Made by a program: the position numbers and the translations under genes | Part shown: positions 1 to 15,491 of the stretch, in pieces | How the letters are laid out: each line of letters begins with the position of its first letter | Position numbering within the stretch: position 1 is the first letter of the stretch | Source of the DNA: Lichina pygmaea | Lineage: Eukaryota > Ascomycota > Lichinomycetes > Lichinales > Lichinaceae | Reading direction: 5' to 3' | DNA length: 64,000 nucleotides | Assembly: GCA_963422465.1 (NCBI GenBank) | Contig: OY730169.1 | Coordinates: 3,968,001 to 4,032,000, forward strand | Notes under the pieces: model-generated | What the model was told of the DNA's origin: nothing | The model's input: the letters and a program-made list of their open reading frames with translations, nothing else | Database searches by the model: none

Positions 1-1397
1 GGTCTGGACGCGCGGGCACGGAAGTTCCAGCAGCGCGAGATACGCTTGCACCACCACGCCAGCCAGCACCCCAACGTGGTGTCGTTGGTCAAGATCCTCG
101 ACGATGTCGACTGCACCTTCGTCGTGATCGAGTTCTGTCCGGAGGGGGACCTCTTCTCCAGCATCACCGAGGGCGGCCAGTACGTGGGCAACGACGCTTT
201 GGCCAAGCGGGCCTTCGTCCAGATCCTGGACGCCGTGGAGCACTGCCATTCGCTGGGGATCTACCACCGGGACCTGAAGCCCGAAAACATCCTCGTCGCC
301 GATCGGGGACGGACCGTCAAGCTGGCCGACTTTGGGCTGGCGACGACGGACTACCTGACGTCCGATTACGGCTGTGGATCGACCTTCTACATGAGTCCAG
401 GTAACGTACTCCCATCTGCCCGCTCGACGGACCTCGACGTTCGGACCTGCCTTTTCATCCTTTGTGGGTTCGATGTTCGTCGAGGGACTGTGACGGCGAC
501 GAAACGAGAGGGGACCGTACCTGACCAGGCGCAGAATGTCATCAAGCGTCTCCGAATGGCTACCACGGATACTTGTCCGCACCAAACGACATCTGGTCCC
601 TGGGAGTGGTCCTCGTCAACCTGACGTGCGGTAGGAATCCGTGGAAGCGGGCCTCGGCAGAGGATGCCACCTTTCGTGCGTATCTCCGGGATCCTGATTT
701 CCTGCGTTCGATCCTGCCGCTGTCGCCGGAGCTGGATGCCATCCTGAGGCGTGTGTTCGAGGTCGACCCTTCCAAGAGGATCGGCATCGCCGAGCTTCGG
801 GATCTGATCGAGCGCTGTCCGCGGCTCACGATGGCACCGGCGGCTTCGACCCCGTCGTCCGTCGCGGATGACTACCACAAGCTGTCCTTCCTCCAGGATT
901 GCCATGCCCGGATGGATGTCGACGCCTGGCAACCGCCGGTCCCGGCCGACTCGAGCATGGTCCTGGTGTCTCCCTTGGTCTCGGCATACGGTCCGATGGT
1001 CATGCCGGCAGCGGTGGCGGCGGCGGCGGCAGCGGCAGCCACTTCGATACCGTCGGCAGACTTTACGTCGTTGCCATCCCCCGTCTCGGCATCATCGTCT
1101 TCTTCGTCGTCGTCGACATTCTACAGCGCCAGCGCCTGCTCCGACTCGGGCTCGGTCCTCTCGACACTGTCATCCACATCGTCCGCATCGAGCCCGTCGG
1201 CAGTCGCGCGCGAGCCGACGAAGCCCGCCACGACCACCGCTGCTGCCGTGCCCGGCCCCGTCGCGCACGCCGTGGGTCCGTGCGTGCCGTACCCAGTCTC
1301 ACCCACCTTCTACGGGAGTTTCTTCCTGCCGGCCCTGGACCTGATGGGGAGGCGCCTGCCACTGCAATCCTGTGCCTTGGGAGTTCGCGTGCATTGA
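1..1397 (+). CDS. Ran1/Pat1-like serine/threonine protein kinase, 5' end cut by window edge
   Basis: Visible exons are 1-400 and 535-1397, with an intron at 401-534 (GTAACG...GCAG). Splicing joins ATGAGTCCAG to AA and restores the MSPEC motif of the activation segment. About 420 residues are visible. The catalytic loop HRDLKPENIL, the DFGLA metal-binding motif, a GCGSTFYMSPE activation segment and PNDIWSLGVVL (subdomain IX) are all present; the glycine-rich loop and catalytic lysine lie upstream of the window. The GCGS-F-YMSPEC segment resembles fission yeast Ran1/Pat1 and budding yeast SKS1/VHS1, kinases of nutrient and meiotic control. After the kinase domain the tail (about residue 230 onward) is rich in Ala, Ser and Thr with no recognisable domain. 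The family call is from motif memory; another Ran1-group kinase is possible. Confidence 0.85.
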
Positions 1398-2134
1398 ACC
1401 TTGTGTTTCTCTGTTTCTGTGGCTCTTCCCTGTCCGGTTCCGGCCCGGTCCAGGCCCAGGCCTCTCTCTCTCTCTCTCTCCCTCGGCCACTCAGGACGAC
1501 GATGACCTCGCCACTTCGATCCATCTCATTTTCTCTGTCACCTTGCCACTCGTGCCCGGATTTGACGACCGTGCAACGCCCATTTCCCGCTAGGATGCTT
1601 CGCTCGAGCGCTTATACGACTCCTACTTCTGGCTGGGGATGATGTGCTAGCGTGCTTTGGGACCTGGCGCCCTTGGATGACCGTCATGCCTTGGTGATAC
1701 CAGTCTACGACAACGGATTCTTTCTCTCTTCCGTTTCTGGCGGAGCTGCGTTCTGTCTACGTGTCTTACCAGGACGGCCAGGGGCCTCTCCTTCGACGAT
1801 GGCTCCTTTGTTGCATCTCGCCACTCTTGTTCCTTGGACCACCACCACCACCTGTTTGGCCCTGGCCCTGGCCCTGGCTCTGGCCCTTCCTGGAGGATCC
1901 GACAGGGCGTGCATCTTTTGGCATCGGCGCGGCTGTTCCATCCATCCGATCGTTTTATCTATATAGTCTGCTCGGGGAGAGGTGGTGCATGTACCAGCTA
2001 CTGTATGCTCTTGCATGAATACCAAGTGTGGTCGGTGCCGGGGAGTTTTTTCTCTTCTTTTCTCCGCCTGTTGTTCTTTCTCGTCTGTCTTCTAGTTCTT
2101 TCTTGTTTTGCTTTCTGTTGGACTTGAAAAAGTA
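1398..2134. other. Intergenic / probable 3' untranslated region
   Basis: No gene is recognisable here. It holds a (CT)n run at about 1461-1481, a CAC-type triplet run near 1838-1852 and tandem CCCTGG hexamers near 1857-1890. Open frames here are low-complexity products of these repeats. Confidence 0.6.
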
Positions 2135-2204
2135 TTGGAGCGGTGACCGAGTCTTGGAGTGGTAACCGAGTACTGGAGTGGTGACCGAGTCTTGGAGCGG
2201 TGAA
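2135..2204. repeat. 19-bp minisatellite, about 3.7 copies
   Basis: Units starting at 2135, 2154, 2173 and 2192 follow the pattern TTGGAGYGGTRACCGAGTM with few substitutions. Immediately downstream (2205-2506) are ATC/CAT triplets near 2374-2408 and a (TTC)n run at about 2453-2479. Confidence 0.85.
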
Positions 2205-2506
2205 ACGTGAACGAGCGTGGCGGCAGTCGACATATACAGCGCCATCGACGACTTGGCGGACATTTCTGTACTTTTCTTCACTTGTTATCCACTCTCCATC
2301 GCGTGTTTTGTTGTTTTCATGTTTGTGTACCAAGGCGTCGATTAGTGAGTGGAGGGAGGAAGGCACTTTTGCCTCATCATCACCATCAACATCATCATCA
2401 TCATCAGTATCAAAGATTACGTCACGAGAAATACTATTCTTCACCTTTCACCATCTTCTTCTTCTTCTTCTTCTTCTTCTCCAACTAGCACACAAACACG
2501 TACCAA

Positions 2507-3371
2507 AACTCCTCTCCATCTCAAGCGCGGCACCGCTGGGCCAAATCGATTCTCTGGCCCCAGCGAGCACTGGAGTCCACCAAGGGCTGCCTAGGCCTGC
2601 CCCCGTGGGCCGACAGCCACCCCGCAGCCACCCCACCCCCGGGCACTCCCCCACGGATGGTTTGGCAAGCCCGCTTGCTGTCGGAACAATGGTGCTGGGA
2701 ACGATGGCACGAGCTCCACGGGGGGGGGGGGGCCCGCCGCAAGTGCAACTGCTTGACCCAGACCCCGGAGGTGGTGATAATTGGAAGCCGGATAAGATGC
2801 CATACCGGGCAACTCTCCGGCTCCGCGCTGGCCTCTCCAAAGCGCAGAGCGGTATCTTAACGCAGATACGTACGGGTAAGGTCGGGCTGGCTGCCTTTCT
2901 TTGCAAACGTCGAGTCCCCGGCTTTCCGACGCCTGCCTGCAGCTGTGGGGCACAGTGGGAGACTGCCAGGCACGTCATCCTGGACTGCCCACGGCTGCAG
3001 CGAGTACGCCGCAGTTTATACACTGCGGCTGCTACTACTGACCATCAGGCGATGATATCGCGCCCGCGGCCCGCGGCCGCTCTCACCTCGTGGATCCTAC
3101 GCCACGGTGTCCTTCCCCAGTTCTCCTGGGCTCAGGAGCAGCTGGAGGCTGGCTACTAGCCAGTCACCCCCCCCCCCCCCCCCCCCCACCATGTGTTCCA
3201 CAGATTACTCGATAGGATAGCGCTGCCTTAGGCGCTGCAGGGAGAGGTTTTTTTTACTCTTTGGAGTTTTCCTAGCCTAATTCTATAGTTGACCCGGCGT
3301 AGCCTAGATACACTAGAGCTAGAACGGTGTAGGAATTCAACCAATCAATCAACCAACTCCTCTCCATCTCA
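2507..3371 (+). mobile_element. 5'-truncated LINE (non-LTR retrotransposon) with 17-bp target-site duplication
   Basis: The element body is 2524-3354. It is flanked by a perfect direct repeat AACTCCTCTCCATCTCA (2507-2523 and 3355-3371). The open frame ending at the TAG at 3157-3159 reads as the C-terminus of a Tad/I-clade fungal LINE polyprotein: LRAGLSKAQSGILTQIRTGK, then a Cys-Cys-His-Cys knuckle (CSCGAQWETARHVILDC), then a conserved tail ending EQLEAGY. The 3' untranslated part contains a poly(C) run (3167-3187) and ends in CCAATCAATCAA, a short-repeat tail like that of the second copy at 44469-44705. Only the last 0.8 kb remains, as expected for 5'-truncated target-primed insertion. A poly(G) run near 2720 shifts the frame of the upstream part. 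Confidence 0.9.
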
Positions 3372-3941
3372 CAAAGAGGACCATACCATCACAGACAACC
3401 GCCACCGGCAGAGCCCATCGAATCTAGGCTGGAGCCTTGTACATGCCTGATGATGAAGCTGTGAGAAGCTACTATCCATAGTCATCCTGGCGACTCACTC
3501 GAGAACGAGCCATCGTGGTGAGAAGGGGCTATCCCGATCACACACTCGAGAACGAACTATCCTGGTGGCGCACTCGAGGAGAAAAACCACCTGGTGACGC
3601 ACTCGAGAAGGAACTATCCCGGTGACGCACTCGAGAACGAAGCAGCTCCGCTGTCAGTAGACGAAAAGGTGTCCCACTCCCAAGACGGAACTTGGGAAGG
3701 AAAGTGTTACCAACACTCCGACTTCCCCGCCTATTTATCCCCCCTTGCCTTGAAGTGAATGGGGCAAGGGCAACTCTTGTACGGTTCCATCGATCGATTG
3801 GATCACGGAAGCTCGAAACTCCCCCCCCCGTCTCCCATCAATAAATGGATGGATGGATCCAAGAGTCGGCGCTTGTGCTCAATAGTGTACTTGCTTATGA
3901 AGCATGCCTGGTGAGTAGTCCTTTCTCCTCCGTTCTTTCTT
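3372..3941. repeat. 28-29-bp tandem repeat in gene-free spacer
   Basis: Between about 3487 and 3645 the motif CACTCGAGAA recurs with starts at 3496, 3543, 3571, 3600 and 3628, embedded in variants of ACTATCCCGGTGACG. Spacing is 28-29 bp except for one 47-bp gap. The rest of the spacer shows no gene. A short ATGG run lies near 3845-3857. Confidence 0.7.
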
Positions 3942-5103
3942 TCATACAGGTGTTGTACGTGCCCTCTGCGTGTTTGTGTGCTCCTCCGCACCGCTGACAC
4001 GGTCGATGGCTCGCTTTCGAGACCGCCCCCGCGGTGGTGAATCTTCGACATCGCTGTCCGCCTCGGTTGTGGAGGACTTGTCCCCCGAGCACTCCCCGTC
4101 TGTCAGTGGCCCGCCGGTGTCAGCGTCGGCATTGACGCTTGCGCCTGCACCCTGTGCGTCGCCAGACCCCGCTCGCCGTTTCTCGGACGGGCTACTGCTG
4201 GAGCTTTTGGCTCGCTTTGCGTAAAGGACGGTCTTGCATTTGTCCTGGTCCATGTCCTCGACAGTGTGCTTCATCTCCCCCTGATCCCAGCGCAGCACGG
4301 CTCGATGGTTGGGCTGCCCCTCCGCGAGAAATGACGTCATGAGCCCGTACGAAAATACCGTCCAGGCGAAGCGCACAAACAGATACTCGCGCGAGATCAG
4401 CGGAAGCGGATAAGGCATGCAAGGCGTCGATACGAAGACGTGCAGGGCCAGGTGGCCCTCCTTGGGCACGAACGCGAACACGGCGCCGTCAAAAACCGTG
4501 CGTAATGTAGGTCGTTCCGCATCCGTAGCATGTTGCATGGGCTATCGATTCTCCCACTTGTGCTACTGGTGGCAGATCCGTACTGCCCCATCAGGTTGAT
4601 GTCGAACCAGACGCTCAGGTTCCGGAGCACGACATGTGAGTTCTCGACCCCGTCACCGCACGCCGTGACGCAGCAGCTATGCCCTGGCATGGTTCCCTCC
4701 TGCACACCAGTACCCAGGTCCACCGGATTTAGATCCACGTCCCTCCAGACGTCCGGCATCCCAGCGTGTGGAAAGCGCCAGGTGCGGCAGGCAAAAGTAG
4801 TGTTCGTGCCCGCGGAGCACGCCCGTCAGCAGGTCTCACGACGCGCTCGAAAGCTGGCGCCGCGGCGGGAGCTGCTGTCTTGCGAGCAAGGTAACCGTCC
4901 CACCGATTGTTGGCCAGGATCTGGCAGGCCACCAGTGCCGTGTCGTAGTGGATACCACCGTCATCGTTCGCCGGCAGTCGTATCAGCTGGTTCTCGCCGG
5001 GACGATAGTCCGGGTGCAGGACCACGATCGTCCTTGCTACGGGTAGGCACGCACGGCACGGTAGGGTCGGTGGAGGTGCTAGGCGAGGCCTGAGAAGCGA
5101 CAT
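3942..5103 (-). pseudogene. Decayed fungal HNH-nuclease-domain family gene
   Basis: Read on the minus strand, successive segments match the order of a fungus-specific HNH protein family. The N-terminal segment has VVLHPDYRPGENQL and DGGIHYDTALVACQILANNR. The middle segment has CCVTACGDGVENSHVVLRN, SVWFDINLMGQYG and IDSPCNMLRMRNDLHY, which is the HNH core. The end has VFAFVPKEGHLALHVF, EYLFVRFAWTVF and a basic, Ser-rich tail. These segments lie in different frames, so the gene is broken in about two or three places. The biochemical role of the family is not established as far as I know. It sits in a repeat-rich, gene-poor stretch, as expected for a dispensable copy. The family name rests on remembered motifs. 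Confidence 0.65.
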
Positions 5104-5340
5104 TTTTCAAAAGTGTTGGTCTTTGCTGCATGCGTAGGCGTCTGTAGTACCTTACGTACGACGGGTTGGCAGTTGGCCCATCTCGTGGACGACGTAATCG
5201 CAAAGAGTGTGAACCCTCGACCAAGCGCCTGACTAAGCGAGTCGGCTAGCAGTACGCACGAGTACGTATCGCGACTTCCTCGTAGAGCTGTCTCTCAGCC
5301 AAGAGATGGCTCGGTCTACGTTACGTACCTTGTAGGCATA

Positions 5341-5601
5341 AGTACGAGGTGGGTGACGGATATAACGTTACGGTACGTACTACAAGCAAAAAGTTGGTTG
5401 CAGAGCCGCATTGTCACACAGTTCTCAAGACATCTACGTACTGTATGTACTGTAGATACACTTCGATCCTCAGTCTTACCCATGTTGCTATCAATGACTG
5501 CATGGTGCCGAGCATGCAGACGCTTGGTCTCAAGTCATCTACTGTCGCTTTGGAGCTGCTGGAGGGTAAAGAAACTCAGGAACCTGATCCATACTTGGCT
5601 G
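5341..5601 (+). repeat. Diverged dispersed repeat, copy A
   Basis: This segment aligns by eye, in the same orientation, with 37550-37800. Shared blocks, in the same order, are AGTACGAGGTG, ATAACGTTAC, CAGAGCCGCAT, AAGACATCTA-like, ATCAATGACTGC, CTCAAGTCAT and ACT/CTGATCCAT..TGGCTG. No coding capacity is recognisable. It is probably the remnant of an old transposable element of unknown class. The rest of 5104-6023 shows no gene and contains several GTAC-rich palindromic tracts. Confidence 0.65.
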
Positions 5602-6023
5602 ATAAGAGGAGTTTGACTGGTGTGCTCACGGGTGGGTGGGTGGCTCAGTATTTTGACTCGGTCGCTGAGTTTTCTGCTTACTAATGGTACTACCGTAACG
5701 TTAGTACGTCATCACCGTTACTTGATAGCAGCACACAGTACTCTGTACTTTTCACAAGAGTAGCTGCCGTGGTTACGGTACCGTAGCACCGGAGTACTTC
5801 TACTTTGCATGAACATACAACTTCTGTTCTGCACCCAGTCAAGTCTGGCTCCAACTTCCTCCGTTCAACTTTTGATTCTTTTGGCTGGTCACCAAGCAAC
5901 CGAACAAGCCTACCGGTACGTACCTCCGTTGTGACTGGATAAGTCTCTGGGGCTGGCACCCAAGGGATTTTGGTGTCTCCTATCACCAAGTCTTGTCCCC
6001 CCCCAGCTTACAACCCTCAATCC

Positions 6024-8996
<2,973 letters not shown>

Positions 8997-9607
8997 GGAC
9001 GCTGTCGGGGCCCTTCAGAGCAGGATGATCTGCTTGCTCGCCTTGAAGAGACGAAGGCGTGGGAGCAGTCAGCCAACGATTCCAACTGAACGATGTGATT
9101 GTTATCAGAAGCCCAACCGGCAACAGAGCTGCTTTCGTTTTCCTTGCTTGGAGCAGCTCGAGTCTTGGCCGAGCAGAGCGCCCTCGAAGGTTGAAGAGAG
9201 CTATACGTTCTCGATCGGATCGATGACGAGATGTGTAGGATCCACTGGTGGATGCAGTGCAGGCAAGTAGAAGGGGTTCAAACGGGTCCAGTTGATGGAT
9301 GACTAAGCGAGATCCCGTACGATTGACTGTCTTGGATTTTTATCTTTAGCGGTATTCTTACACCAATCAAGAACGATTCTAGAGCTACATTTTACCATTT
9401 TGACCAATTGTTCTTCGCTAAACCATCATATTTTACCAATTTCAGGCCAATCAGCCTGAATGATTTCTACCATAAGCCTCCAGCACCGATCGGCCGCTCC
9501 TCCCCCACTTCTGTCCGCGACAGCAGCATCGTCGTACGTACTGTACGAGTACCCCACCGTGCGCGCTTCACCACCCGGATCCATCTCTCCCGACGGTACT
9601 TCCGACC
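8997..9607. promoter_or_regulatory. Divergent promoter region between prp4 and TMA7, with CCAAT cluster
   Basis: The 611-bp region separates two start codons pointing away from each other, so it should contain both promoters. Four plus-strand CCAAT pentamers lie within 90 bp at 9363, 9404, 9436 and 9447; CCAAT is the known core site of the fungal HAP/NF-Y complex. A palindromic CGTACGTACTGTACG tract lies near 9533-9547. Function is inferred from position and motif only. Confidence 0.4.
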
Positions 9608-10039
<432 letters not shown>

Positions 10040-10524
10040 AGTGGATGTCTCGCGCGCGCCGATCCGATCGCTGCGGACATGTCGGGATGGAAATGCGTCG
10101 TGACAAAAGCTCAGTCGTGTCGTGCCAGCTGTCTATCAGGCATCTCGGATGTCCATTCATATATTTTTTTTTGCAAAGGTCGAGAGTATCAGGAGATGGT
10201 CACGTCAATCGTTGTCATTATCGATACACGCCGCTTCCATCTGACGCCGTGACATGGAGTGACTACCAAGAAAAGACGAGGGGGCTTCACCCCACAAGGC
10301 ACGATGATCGGGTATATGATGTACTGTGCCGCCGACACGATGGGCGGAAGCGCGGGGGATGGAACGGAGCAGCAAGTGATGCTCCAGTCGAACCGCTCTC
10401 CGCCGCACTGTCCGATTCAAACCCCAAAGACGGCCAAAACAGTACGCCTCCTCGTCCACGACCGGGCGCCAAAAGCCGAGAACACCAGCAGTAACTCCAC
10501 CGCCGTAGCCCACCCACCTTTGCG

Positions 10525-12414
10525 CTACGCGGTCACCCTCCGGACCCACAGCCCGGTCGGTTCGTCGATGCGCCCCTCCTTCTCCCGCCTCCGATAGGCG
10601 CGGTGTAGCATGAGCCCGACGTCGTGTTGCCGGCGGAGGACGTCGTCCAGCTCGGCCTGGCATTCGTCCACGGTCCGCTTCATGCCCTCGCGCGTGCTCA
10701 TCTCGCACGTGTAAGGACCCGGTTCGAGCAGGCGGCTCATGTCGGCGACGATGCGTTGCAGGTTGGCCCGTCGGCGTGAAAGGTCGTCGAGCTGCGCTTG
10801 CAGGTGCGTGACGCGATCTCCCGCCGACTCGACCTCCGGGGGCGACGGCGGTAGGTTCTTCGCCGTCGACGCTCGCCCGACGCTGGCTGGCGTGGCCGGG
10901 CTGTACTGGCCCGAGACCGGCTTTCGAGTCGTCGCTCTGGCGTTGCTGCCGTTCCGCCACGTCGTGATCGTCGACCGTGGAGGGTCTTGGCCGGTCGGGC
11001 GCCGGCAGGGCGTACTCATGACGGACGCGTTGCCGATGCTCGGCGTCATGGGCGGCGTGTCGAATGTCACGCCCGTGGCGCAGGTCGTGTCGCTGAACCT
11101 GCTGACGAGCGCCGGCTCAAAGTCCATCAGGCCGGTCGTCGGCCCGGATCCGGCGTTGCCGTCGCGCCTTGACACCGTTACCGCGACCCCTGTCGAGTAG
11201 ACGTCGTACGACTTCTGCGAGGCGGTGCTGGCTCCCGACGGACCGGTAGAGCCTGTCCTGGGCGGCAGCCCGCGCGTCACCTGCGACAGCGGCGTCGTTG
11301 GAGACGACGGGTTGCGAGAGGGACTGTTGATTCCAACCTTCAGCGGCAACGTGGGCTTGATCTCGTCTTCTTCTTCTTCTTCTTCCTCGTCGTCGTCGTA
11401 GTCGTCGTCGTCGTCGTCGTCCTCGATCTTCTCGGAGCCATCGACGGGAGAAGGCGGTAGTTGCGCGTTGGGCTGGTGAATTCCCTTGAGCCGAAGCAAG
11501 AGTCGATTATTCACCACATTGGCCCTGATCGAGCCCAACGTCTTGCTGGCCTTTCGTTGCGGCATCGTCGGCCTCGTCGTCGGCGCCGGGTAGGCTGCGT
11601 CGTTGCTCGTTACCCGTCGCTCCGCCGGTGCTTGCTGGGAAAGGCCGGGCTGAGGCGCACGTGGCGCTTCTTCGTCCCTGACCATCGTCGCCTGCGTGAA
11701 GTCGTCCCATCTGGTCGCGACCGACGACCTGTCAGAAAGCCCCGGCGAGCCGTTCCCCGCCCTCTGAGCTCCGTGGGCTCCGTGAGCTCCGATCGGCGGG
11801 GGCGATGCAAGATCCGAAACCGTCTCCGGTCTCGACTCGCGATTCGTTCTGTACTCGAAGAACCCGCCGTGCTGACGCGTCGGCGTCGGCGTCCCCAACG
11901 GGGACACGTCGTCGGTCTCGACGCGGGCTGCGTGCTCGCCCCCGGGCGATGAAGCGGCGGAGCTTGGCGGCGATACTTCATACGGCACCGGCAAGAGGTT
12001 TGGCGACAGAGAGAAACGCGGATCTGCCTGACGCAGGTCGGGCGTCGGTTGCGAGTATACTGAGGGTTCTGTCGGGTTAGCCGAAAGAGGTCTGACGGTC
12101 AGATCCGCGCTGGGATGGCGATAGAGACCGGATGGATGTCTGCCGTGGAGCACGTCAGACTGGCGTAACGCGGGTCGAAGCCGGACATGGAGATGCTGTA
12201 CTCACCCCGGCTCTTGACGGAGCTCTTCCAGCGGCTGCGGTCCGCTTCGGTCACGCGCGCTGGGGACGGACGTGGGCGTGACCTGAGCCTGAGATACGCG
12301 GGGGATGCTGCTCAAGGTCTCTTCGTCGAAGGTGGTCTGGACGAGCGTTGGACCGCTGATGTAGCGACCGCTCGGACGGTGATAGCGGGGCAGCTTCTTC
12401 CACATCTTCTCCAT
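10525..12414 (-). CDS. Conserved fungal protein of unknown function, disordered with C-terminal coiled coil
   Basis: Two exons: 12414-12206 and 12139-10525, with a 66-bp GT-AG intron that has a CTGAC branch site. The start ATG at 12414 opens MEKMWKKLPRYHRPSG; the open frame continues upstream without an ATG, so a further 5' exon is possible. The first ~480 residues are Ser/Pro/Thr-rich and disordered, with an acidic run (Asp then Glu, roughly 20 residues) encoded near 11370-11430. The last ~100 residues form predicted helices (THLQAQLDDLSRRRANLQR, KRTVDECQAELDDVLRRQHD) and end EPTGLWVRRVTA. I recall the ending EPT-LWVRRVT in uncharacterised proteins of many filamentous ascomycetes. No enzymatic motif is visible, and no function can be given. 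Confidence 0.72.
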
Positions 12415-15400
12415 CGTCGCTAGAGTCGGTAGAGACGTGATGCGGTGTTGCTCGAGAGACCGAATGATCTCACCGGGAGAGGCTGGCACACTGCCGTCAA
12501 GAGGTCTGCTGTCCTTCCTCCTGCGGTAGTTCGGTTCCAGGGCTGACTAGGATACCGACCGCTTGAAAATGCTGCAGATGGAAGACCTTGCTCGAGAGAC
12601 GATGCAGATGCGGACGTGTTCAGATAACGGAGGAGGGCGACGGCAAGGTGTAAATGCAGGAACGTCCCCGCTCGACCCAATCGGCCCCCCTGGACCCTGT
12701 AGCTTTGCAGGATCGGTCTTCCGGGGCCGGCCAGGCTATGGGCGCATTGCAGCCGAGCGACTTGGTCGCCAAGGCGTGCTGATTGCGTCCGGCTGCATGC
12801 TAGCCCTCCCTTCCTGTACCGTAGGACACAGTAATCAACGGATGTCCTCCCAGCCACGCTCAGCCCAAGATCAGGTGTGTGTCAGCTTACCACGACCGAC
12901 CAGCGCAGTTGCGCCTTCGAACTTCTCAGTCCAATGGATTTCAGCTGCCCCATAGGTAGATGTTGAAGTGGAAGCAGTCAGAGGTGTACTGACAGCCATT
13001 TGTTGCACCTGAGACGAGCGGGGATGTTTCACGTGTTTGATGTACGTATGTACCCCGTACGTATGGGTAGTCGCAGTACCCCTCGTACCCCTTGTAGTAT
13101 GGGCTCCGTACATATGTACCTGTCTTGGCCCTACGGTGTCGGAATTTCCGATGACGTTAATCTCAGCACGTCCATAGGTAGCGTACAAACATCTCAAGGT
13201 ACTGTGCACTTGACACAACGTCGGTAAGATACTTCTAGATAGGATACTAATACATACGTACTCCATACCCGTGATGAGGTACAGTACGCTTAGTACGGTA
13301 GCCTACTCGTACAGGCTTATGCGGTATGACCTCATACGAGGCCGACAACCAAAAACTTGTAAGCTGCTGGAGCAGTCAGTACATGAGATCGGGGAAGGTT
13401 TCCTGTCGGACAGCAAGCTGCTCCTCTGTAAAAGCAAAAGTCACAAGAAGATCTACGTACTGACTGCTTCAGCATGCCTATACACTTATGACCCGCAACT
13501 TTCTACGGCGTCGCATGATTTGTGCGGATGGAGACGCAATCTGGTGAGCGATTCTTTAAATAGAAATGATCAGGGTGGCGCTTTACGAGTATTAGTCAGC
13601 AACTTTTGATCGCGTGCAAGGTGATGAGTTAGGTGTTGCCCTTTTCGGCCAGACCAACCTTTACCGGTACCGTACAGAGACGAGGATCTATGCTCAGGAT
13701 TCCTAGTCCTAGAATCTGCTTCTAGCTTTCCGTTTCTTCAGACATAGTACCATCCAGGGTACTATGAGCGATGTGTCTTTGATCACTCTGGCTGTGGCTC
13801 AAAATGGCTTCAAGAAAGGGCTAGAGTTGAGACCATGGACCTACCTCTGGTGATCCAACCCGGGCGAGCTCCTTTGGCAGTTGTCACGAACTAGAAGACC
13901 ACCCGCAAACGTTGGACTGAGGACGCACATATGTTCGGTTCTGCGCATGCCCTTTGTGGAATCAAGCTTGATAGCCAAGCGACCTGGTGCTGTTGATGGA
14001 TACGGTATCGAGTTTTCGTGTCTTGTAGAACCTCGTCCTCAGCCTTGGCTCTACAAGGAACTTCTATCATGGTATGTCGGGCTCTTATCATGGCTTGGCT
14101 GTTTTCTGTTATCTTGCTCCTCCTTCTTTCATGATCTACGTCGTTGATGGCATCATGCTAGATGGCACAACCCGTCGAAGGTGTATTTCTCTGGCCCGAG
14201 CTTCAACTCCAGTCTGAACCTACCGCAGGAGAAAGCGGAAATATTTCGTCCCTTCGAGTCTAGCCAGTCGGAAGCGTATGGAGCAATGGAGCCATATGTC
14301 CTTGTCCGCAAGTCTCACGTTACGGTATTGACTTGGCCGATCCCCTACCAAGATGATCCTACATGATTAGTCCTTCAGATGACTCTCCAGTTTTTCTTAT
14401 ATTCTGATTACGATTCCTCGAACATGTTCTCCAAGTACTACGCACAAGCTTGGAAGTTCTGTGGGGACCTTGTCAGACAAACCAGGTAATTGTATAGCAA
14501 AACCCCATCCTCTATGTCGATGAACTAGATCTTCCACTGATCTCATGGGCCTTTCGAGGCTTACCCTCATGTCATGGCAATCTGACCGACACGTGAAAAT
14601 TGTCACTACTACTCTACATCCACAATATCCAAAGATTATAACCTAGCTATCACACAGCTACAGGTGTCCCAGCAATCAACAAGCTATTGGTAAGACTGAG
14701 GGTATTCATGGGATCATACGTCACTCCATAGTCAACTGAAGATCTCTCCTTGTGATACAATTGTTCTTCCCAAGAACATGCTACTGAACTGAGATCGGAC
14801 AGCTGTCTCAACGGAGCTCGGATGCGCGCCGCACAGAAAGGAGCTGCTGTGCTCTCGACTTGTCATCGAGGGGAGCAACCTGATCCATTCTTAAACTATA
14901 ACACGCTTGTAAGACAACGCAGCATGTCTACTCGCGAGCCTCGGCAGGCATCACCAGATCTGTTCTGGGCTTCTCGTCCCTTTCAAGAGGAGGATATAGA
15001 CATGTCTAGACATCCTATCCCCTACCGCATCTACGCAACGCTGCCGCGAGCGCTGCATCGTGATCCTGTCCTTCTGTTTACCTGCCTTGATTTTGATGTT
15101 TCCATGAGATTGCTCTTTACCCTGCGAATGGAACCTGATAGAGCATGGTTGGTAGAGCGCTGTAGGGTCTGGCCGGTGGAGCACTCCATTGGATGTTGGG
15201 CAATACAGTCGCAAAAGTACGCGTGGTCAGCGCATCTGCGCGTCTCATCTCGGATGGATGTCGGTGCAGGTTATGTTATGCGTACCTTATGCAAGAAAGT
15301 TACCGGTACGAGTGTGCCGCGTATCTCCGCCTCGGCGATCAAACGACACCCTGGACATGGCATTGACAGCCTCGAACGCAAGCTAATATGAAGCGGACCT

Positions 15401-15491
15401 GGTGTCGGCGCCCGCTTCCAGTCGTTTTAGAGTTGTATATCGATCCACAGTCTCTCCTGTCACTTCCTCTGTTCCCACGACCGGCAGCGTG
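12415..15491. other. 3-kb stretch without a recognisable gene
   Basis: No exon chain with recognisable domains could be found on either strand. The sequence looks less G+C-rich than the flanking genes and contains palindromic GTACGTA tracts near 13025-13090 and 13250-13320. The longest open frame (14822-15391, plus) has no recognisable motif and a composition unlike the neighbouring proteins. It could be an old, unrecognisable transposable element or a promoter/UTR region. Confidence 0.5.

Noticed and set aside
14822-15391. 189-residue plus-strand open frame
   Set aside because: No recognisable motif, no convincing splice structure and a composition unlike the neighbouring proteins; left as unannotated spacer.
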